Shown here in pieces: positions 33,343 through 37,338 of a stretch of DNA of 37,338 nt. The stretch is from positions 1-37,338 of the forward strand of contig JAFAFP010000241.1 of the NCBI GenBank assembly GCA_023423415.1, in the 5' to 3' direction. Source of the stretch: Pseudomonadota bacterium (GTDB lineage: Bacteria > Pseudomonadota > Alphaproteobacteria > Rhizobiales > Xanthobacteraceae). The stretch's first letter is position 1. The number at the start of each line of letters is the position of its first letter. The notes below the pieces were generated by a model. That model worked only from the letters and a program-made list of their open reading frames with translations, was not told where the DNA came from and ran no database searches. Position numbers and translations under genes: made by a program.

Positions 33343-35109
33343 ATGTTTGAGCCGATTGAGTTCGCGATCCGCAAACGGGCGATCGATGCTGCGCAAGGCC
33401 GCGCGCCGTTTGATCTCCTGTTGCGGGGCGCGCGGGTCGCCGATATCGCGACGATGGAAATCCGCGAGGCCGATATCGGCATCGTCGGTCCGATGATTGC
33501 AAGCGTGCATGCGCGGGGTGCTTTCAACGACGCAAAGAAGACGCACGATCTTGCCGGACTAATCATGACGCCCGGTTTCATCGACGGCCATGTGCATGTC
33601 GAGTCATCGCACATGCTGCCGCATCACTATGCGTCTGTAGTCGTGCCGCAGGGGACGACCACGATCTTCTGGGATCCGCATGAGCTTGCCAATGTGATCG
33701 GCCTCGACGGCATTCGCTATGCTGTGGCTGTGACACGAAACCTGCCATTACGCTTCATCGTCCAGGCCTCGTCGTGTGTTCCCGCGGCACCAGGGCTTGA
33801 GATATCGGGCGCCGACTTCAAGGCCGATGAAATCCGCGAACTGATGTCCTGGCCGGATGTCGCCGGTCTTGCCGAAGTCATGGACATGCGTGCTGTGTTG
33901 GAAGCGCAGCCGCGGATGATGGGGATTCTCGAAGCCGCGAATGCGTCAGGAAAGATCATCGAAGGCCATGCACGTGGGCTCAGCGGGCCCGGATTGGCCG
34001 CGTATCTTTCTGCCGGCATCTCGGCCGATCATGAGATCACCTCCGGCGAGGATGCGCTGGAGAAACTGCGCGCTGGCTTTACGGTCGAAATCCGTGGCTC
34101 GCATGACTATCTGCTGCCGGATGTCGTGAAAGCGATCAATACACTGCCGGTGATCCCGACCAATCTGACGGTCTGCACCGACGACGTGTTCCCCGATTAT
34201 CTGGTGGAGCATGGCGGCGTCAACGACGTGCTGCGCCGACTGATCCGCTACGGCCTCGATCCGCTGCAGGCGATCCGTTGCGCGACGATCAACAATGCCA
34301 TTCGCCTGCGTCGTGACGATCTGGGTCTTGTTGCGGCTGGCCGCAGAGCCGATCTCGTTGCGTTGTCTGATCTTAGTGAAGTGAAGATTGAGTCCGTCTA
34401 TGCGAACGGGCGTCACGTCGCAAAAAACGGACGCATGATCGAGCCCGTTCCTGCCTATGCTCCGCCGCTCGATGACACGATGAAAGTTGACACACTGTCT
34501 GCCGACGACTTCCGTGTGCGCGTGCCGAGTGTCACCAACGGACGCGCCGTGCTGCAGACGATCAAGGGCGCGCGCTTCAATTCCTGGAGTGAAGTCGAGG
34601 TCGACATACGCGACGGTTTTGCGGTCGTGCCGCCCGAACTCAGCATCATGGCGATCGTGCATCGCCATGGCCGCAACGATCCCAAGCCGCAGGTTGCCAT
34701 CATTGAAGGATGGGAGAGGTGGCGGGGTGCTTTCGCCACGTCCTATTCGCACGACTCGCATAACCTCATCCTTTATGGCCATGACCCCGCAGAGCTGGCG
34801 CTTGCCGCCAACACGGTCATTGGTATGAAGGGCGGCACGGCTGTCGTGAAGAACGGCGAAGTGGCTGCCTCACTCGCTTATCCAGTTGCTGGCATGCTGT
34901 CGCTGGAGGGACCGGAGGAGGTCGCGCGTGTGCACAAGCGGATCGTCGAAGTGGCCGGAGAGATATGCACCTGGAGGCCGCCTTACCGCACCTTCAAGGC
35001 GCTGAGCGGCCAATCGCTCGCCTGCAATCCCGGCCCGCACCTAACCGATCTTGGACTGACGGATGGGACGACCAAGGAAATACGCCCGACCTTGATCCGC
35101 GCGCTCTGA
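33343..35109 (+). CDS. ade: Adenine deaminase
   Basis: Metal-dependent amidohydrolase that converts adenine to hypoxanthine in purine salvage or use of adenine as nitrogen source. The metal-binding motif is TPGFIDGHVHVESSHMLP, followed by TTTIFWDPHELANVIGLDG, EVMDMRAVLEAQPRMM, and later NLTVCTDDVFPD. The C-terminal domain has SYSHDSHNLILYGHDP and ends in CNPGPHLTDLGLTDG. At 588 residues it has the full length of the bacterial Ade family. It starts 13 bp after the TctC-type gene, so the two are likely co-transcribed. Confidence 0.95.
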   Translation: MFEPIEFAIRKRAIDAAQGRAPFDLLLRGARVADIATMEIREADIGIVGPMIASVHARGAFNDAKKTHDLAGLIMTPGFIDGHVHVESSHMLPHHYASVVVPQGTTTIFWDPHELANVIGLDGIRYAVAVTRNLPLRFIVQASSCVPAAPGLEISGADFKADEIRELMSWPDVAGLAEVMDMRAVLEAQPRMMGILEAANASGKIIEGHARGLSGPGLAAYLSAGISADHEITSGEDALEKLRAGFTVEIRGSHDYLLPDVVKAINTLPVIPTNLTVCTDDVFPDYLVEHGGVNDVLRRLIRYGLDPLQAIRCATINNAIRLRRDDLGLVAAGRRADLVALSDLSEVKIESVYANGRHVAKNGRMIEPVPAYAPPLDDTMKVDTLSADDFRVRVPSVTNGRAVLQTIKGARFNSWSEVEVDIRDGFAVVPPELSIMAIVHRHGRNDPKPQVAIIEGWERWRGAFATSYSHDSHNLILYGHDPAELALAANTVIGMKGGTAVVKNGEVAASLAYPVAGMLSLEGPEEVARVHKRIVEVAGEICTWRPPYRTFKALSGQSLACNPGPHLTDLGLTDGTTKEIRPTLIRAL

Positions 35110-35338
35110 AGTTCAGGTCAAAAGGTTCTGTGAGAAACAGACCACACGGCCAAGAAAGCCAATGAAACCCGATGAAACCGGCACTATCGCTGGTTGCTTT
35201 GGTTAACCCTTTTTGGCAATGTCCGCGCGCTTTTGTGGTCGAGCGGAGGCGATTCTGCGCGCCCGGCCGCAATGAAGCAAAAAGCCAAGCAGGAGGAAAT
35301 GCTGGCTCCTTAAAACCAAAAAAATGTGGGGTCTACCA
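35110..35338 (+). promoter_or_regulatory. hppA leader with a four-codon ORF
   Basis: In this 229-bp gap AGGAGGAA is followed directly by ATG CTG GCT CCT TAA at 35299-35313, a four-codon ORF with the strongest ribosome binding site in the window. AGCCAAGCA and TGCTGGCT around it can pair (one bulge), placing the AGGAGG in a loop. The hppA ATG follows 26 bp after the ORF stop. The palindrome GGTTAACC lies further upstream. No gene was seen. Confidence 0.4.
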
Positions 35339-37338
35339 ATGACAGCTTTGTGGGTGATCATCGCCTGCGGTTTGCTCGCCGTTTTATACGGCATTTGGGC
35401 GACGATGTCGGTGATGAAGGCCGATGCCGGTTCCGCCAAAATGCAGGAGATCGCCGCCGCCGTCCGTGAGGGCGCGCAGGCCTATCTGAAACGCCAGTAT
35501 GCTACCATTGGCATCGTCGGCGTCGTTATCTTTGTGATCGTCGGCTATCTGCTCGGCTGGTTGGTCGCGATCGGCTTTGCGGTCGGCGCGATCCTGTCGG
35601 GTGTGGCCGGCTTCATCGGCATGAACGTGTCGGTCCGTGCCAACGTGCGCACGGCGCAGGCCGCGGTGAGTTCGCTGGCTGGCGGTCTCGATATCGCCTT
35701 CAAGGCAGGTGCCATTACCGGGATGCTGGTTGCCGGCCTCGCGCTGCTCGGTGTTGCGGTCTATTACATGATCCTCACGGGCCCGCTCGCACTGGCCCCG
35801 AATAGCCGCATCGTGGTCGACGCGCTGGTCGCGCTTGGCTTCGGCGCCTCGCTGATCTCGATCTTCGCCCGTCTCGGCGGCGGCATCTTCACCAAGGGTG
35901 CGGACGTCGGCGGCGACCTCGTGGGCAAGGTGGAAGCCGGCATTCCGGAAGACGATCCGCGTAACCCGGCGACGATCGCAGACAACGTTGGCGACAACGT
36001 CGGTGACTGTGCCGGCATGGCGGCCGATTTGTTCGAGACCTATGCGGTGACGGCTGTCGCCACCATGGTGCTCTCGGCGATCTTCTTCGCTGGTCAGCCG
36101 GTGCTGAGCTCGATGATGATCTATCCGCTCGCCATCGGCGCGGTGTGCATCATCACCTCGATCATTGGCACCTTCTTTGTGAAACTCGGCGCCAACCAGT
36201 CGATCATGGGGGCCCTCTACAAAGGTCTGATCGCTACCGGCGTCCTGTCGCTGGTCGGCATCGCCATCGTGACCCATCTGATGCTCGGCTTCGGCACGCC
36301 GCTGAAGACCGGCGGAGGCGTGGCCTTCACCTCGACGGCGCTGTTCATGTGCGGCATCGTCGGTCTGGCCGTCACCGGCCTGATCATTTGGATCACGGAA
36401 TACTACACCGGCACCAACTTCCGCCCGGTGAAGTCGATCGCCGAAGCTTCGGTGACCGGTCACGGCACCAACGTGATCCAAGGCCTCGCGATTTCGATGG
36501 AATCGACGGCCCTTCCGGCGATCGTCATCATCGCCGGTATCCTGATCACATACGGTCTGGCGGGTCTGTTCGGCATCGCCATCGCGACCACTACAATGCT
36601 GGCTCTGGCCGGCATGATCGTCGCGCTCGACGCCTTCGGTCCGGTTACCGACAATGCCGGCGGCATTGCCGAGATGGCCGGTCTGCCGAAGGAAGTGCGC
36701 AAGTCGACCGACGCTCTCGACGCGGTCGGCAACACCACCAAGGCGGTGACCAAGGGTTACGCGATCGGATCGGCGGGCCTCGGCGCGCTGGTGCTGTTCG
36801 CGGCCTATAACGAAGACCTGAAGTACTTCATCGCGGCGAAAAATCCTTACTTCGTTGGCGTTGCGCCGGACTTCTCGCTGAACAACCCCTACGTCGTGGT
36901 CGGCCTGCTGTTCGGCGGCCTGCTGCCGTATCTGTTCGGCGCGATGGGCATGACCGCAGTGGGGCGTGCCGCGTCCGCGATCGTCGAGGAAGTGCGCCGT
37001 CAGTTCCGCGAGAAGCCGGGCATCATGAAGGGAACCGACAAGCCGGATTACGGCAAGGCGGTGGACCTTCTGACCAAGGCTGCGATCAAGGAAATGATCA
37101 TTCCGTCGCTGCTGCCGGTGCTGTCGCCGATCGTCGTTTACTTCGCGATCTACTTCATTGCGGCAAAGACCCCGTACTTCGTCGGCGTCAATCCGGACTT
37201 CTCGCTGAATAATCCTTACGTCGTGGTCGGTCTGCTGTTCGGCGGCCTGCTGCCGTATCTGTTCGGCGCGATGGGCATGACCGCAGTGGGGCGTGCCGCG
37301 TCCGCGATCGTCGAGGAAGTGCGCCGTCAGTTCCGCGA
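35339..37338 (+). CDS. hppA: Membrane-bound proton-pumping pyrophosphatase (partial, runs off the window)
   Basis: An integral membrane enzyme that couples pyrophosphate hydrolysis to proton export. About 666 codons are present and the frame is open to the edge. Membrane helices alternate with substrate loops: GGGIFTKGADVGGDLVGKVE, IPEDDPRNPATIADNVGDNV and GDCAGMAADLFETYA carry the Mg-PPi aspartates; DAFGPVTDNAGGIAEM is the second set. Lys468 in GNTTKAVTKGYA marks the K+-independent type. The start at 35339 (MTALWVI) matches relatives; an in-frame ATG at 35324 is possible. Family members are ~700-710 residues and after SPIVVYF should continue to a C-terminal SAVGAM...VTG segment. Here the text instead repeats 63 residues seen 109 residues earlier. 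Confidence 0.9.
   Translation, partial: MTALWVIIACGLLAVLYGIWATMSVMKADAGSAKMQEIAAAVREGAQAYLKRQYATIGIVGVVIFVIVGYLLGWLVAIGFAVGAILSGVAGFIGMNVSVRANVRTAQAAVSSLAGGLDIAFKAGAITGMLVAGLALLGVAVYYMILTGPLALAPNSRIVVDALVALGFGASLISIFARLGGGIFTKGADVGGDLVGKVEAGIPEDDPRNPATIADNVGDNVGDCAGMAADLFETYAVTAVATMVLSAIFFAGQPVLSSMMIYPLAIGAVCIITSIIGTFFVKLGANQSIMGALYKGLIATGVLSLVGIAIVTHLMLGFGTPLKTGGGVAFTSTALFMCGIVGLAVTGLIIWITEYYTGTNFRPVKSIAEASVTGHGTNVIQGLAISMESTALPAIVIIAGILITYGLAGLFGIAIATTTMLALAGMIVALDAFGPVTDNAGGIAEMAGLPKEVRKSTDALDAVGNTTKAVTKGYAIGSAGLGALVLFAAYNEDLKYFIAAKNPYFVGVAPDFSLNNPYVVVGLLFGGLLPYLFGAMGMTAVGRAASAIVEEVRRQFREKPGIMKGTDKPDYGKAVDLLTKAAIKEMIIPSLLPVLSPIVVYFAIYFIAAKTPYFVGVNPDFSLNNPYVVVGLLFGGLLPYLFGAMGMTAVGRAASAIVEEVRRQFR
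36824..37011 (+). repeat. hppA internal repeat, copy 1
   Basis: This segment encodes YFIAAKNPYFVGVAPDFSLN and continues to RRQFRE, the expected sequence for this part of the pyrophosphatase. It recurs in frame 327 bp later at 37151-37338. Confidence 0.9.
37151..37338 (+). repeat. hppA internal repeat, copy 2, at the window edge
   Basis: The first 81 bp (to 37231) differ from copy 1 at about 17 positions, almost all in third codon positions. The last 107 bp (37232-37338) are identical and end exactly at the window edge. The encoded protein differs from copy 1 only at Asn to Thr and Ala to Asn. Confidence 0.9.

Noticed and set aside
35384..36481. 365-codon minus-strand open frame opposite hppA
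   Set aside because: Antisense shadow of the pyrophosphatase, again rich in Asp, His and Arg from reading membrane-helix codons backwards.
1..37338. CRISPR array, tRNA or rRNA genes
   Set aside because: No regularly spaced repeats and no tRNA-like GTTCGAATC loops with matching stems were found; TTCGAA occurrences are isolated or in coding sequence.

Overview
The window is a G+C-rich stretch of alphaproteobacterial chromosome of the order Hyphomicrobiales. Nitrobacteraceae (Bradyrhizobium, Rhodopseudomonas, Nitrobacter, Afipia) is the most likely family. This rests on recognised protein families (LdtR, DUF6163, DUF6898, a magnesium-type HemB), on the familiar orders rpoZ-rsh-pdxJ-acpS-lepB-rnc-era-recO-parC and glyA-nrdR-ribD-ribE-ribH-nusB-thiL, and on a palindromic repeat common in that family. 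It was judged by eye; no search was run. The window opens with ten C residues and ends inside hppA, so it looks like a whole draft contig rather than an arbitrary slice.

Layout. 1-1.9 kb is accessory: a tyrosine recombinase (minus) and a small XRE-type regulator (plus). 1.98-3.3 kb is a minus-strand pair, a family 5 uracil-DNA glycosylase overlapping a NYN-domain protein, with a possible unidentified 104-residue ORF coupled upstream. 3.6-14.9 kb is the housekeeping block for RNA polymerase omega, the stringent response, vitamin B6, acyl carrier protein activation, signal peptidase, RNA maturation and DNA repair/topology; a DUF763 protein of unknown function lies between era and recO. 15-18.8 kb has bpt and an RDD membrane protein (minus), ilvA (plus) and hemB (minus). 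19-22.6 kb is a valine-degradation operon: isobutyryl-CoA dehydrogenase, 3-hydroxyisobutyryl-CoA hydrolase, a DUF6163 membrane protein and 3-hydroxyisobutyrate dehydrogenase. 22.9-29.7 kb holds ldtR, a DUF6898 gene and the glyA-to-thiL run, with many stop/start overlaps. 29.7-35.1 kb carries an FMN-dependent alpha-hydroxy-acid oxidase, an MFS transporter, an orphan TctC-type binding protein and adenine deaminase. From 35.3 kb to the end is hppA, a K+-independent proton-pumping pyrophosphatase.

Most genes are core genes in normal condition. The strongest anomaly is at the right edge: about 190 bp of hppA recurs in frame 327 bp downstream. The first 81 bp of the copy differ mostly by synonymous changes, while the last 107 bp are identical and run exactly to the window end. 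This is either a real in-frame duplication in a proton pump, a second hppA copy, or an assembly junction. Other points of interest are a stop codon lying in the loop of a terminator-like hairpin, a four-codon leader ORF with a strong ribosome binding site ahead of hppA, a 46-bp dyad between hemB and the valine operon, and the TctC-adenine deaminase pairing. I found no CRISPR array, no tRNA or rRNA gene and no convincing new defence system.
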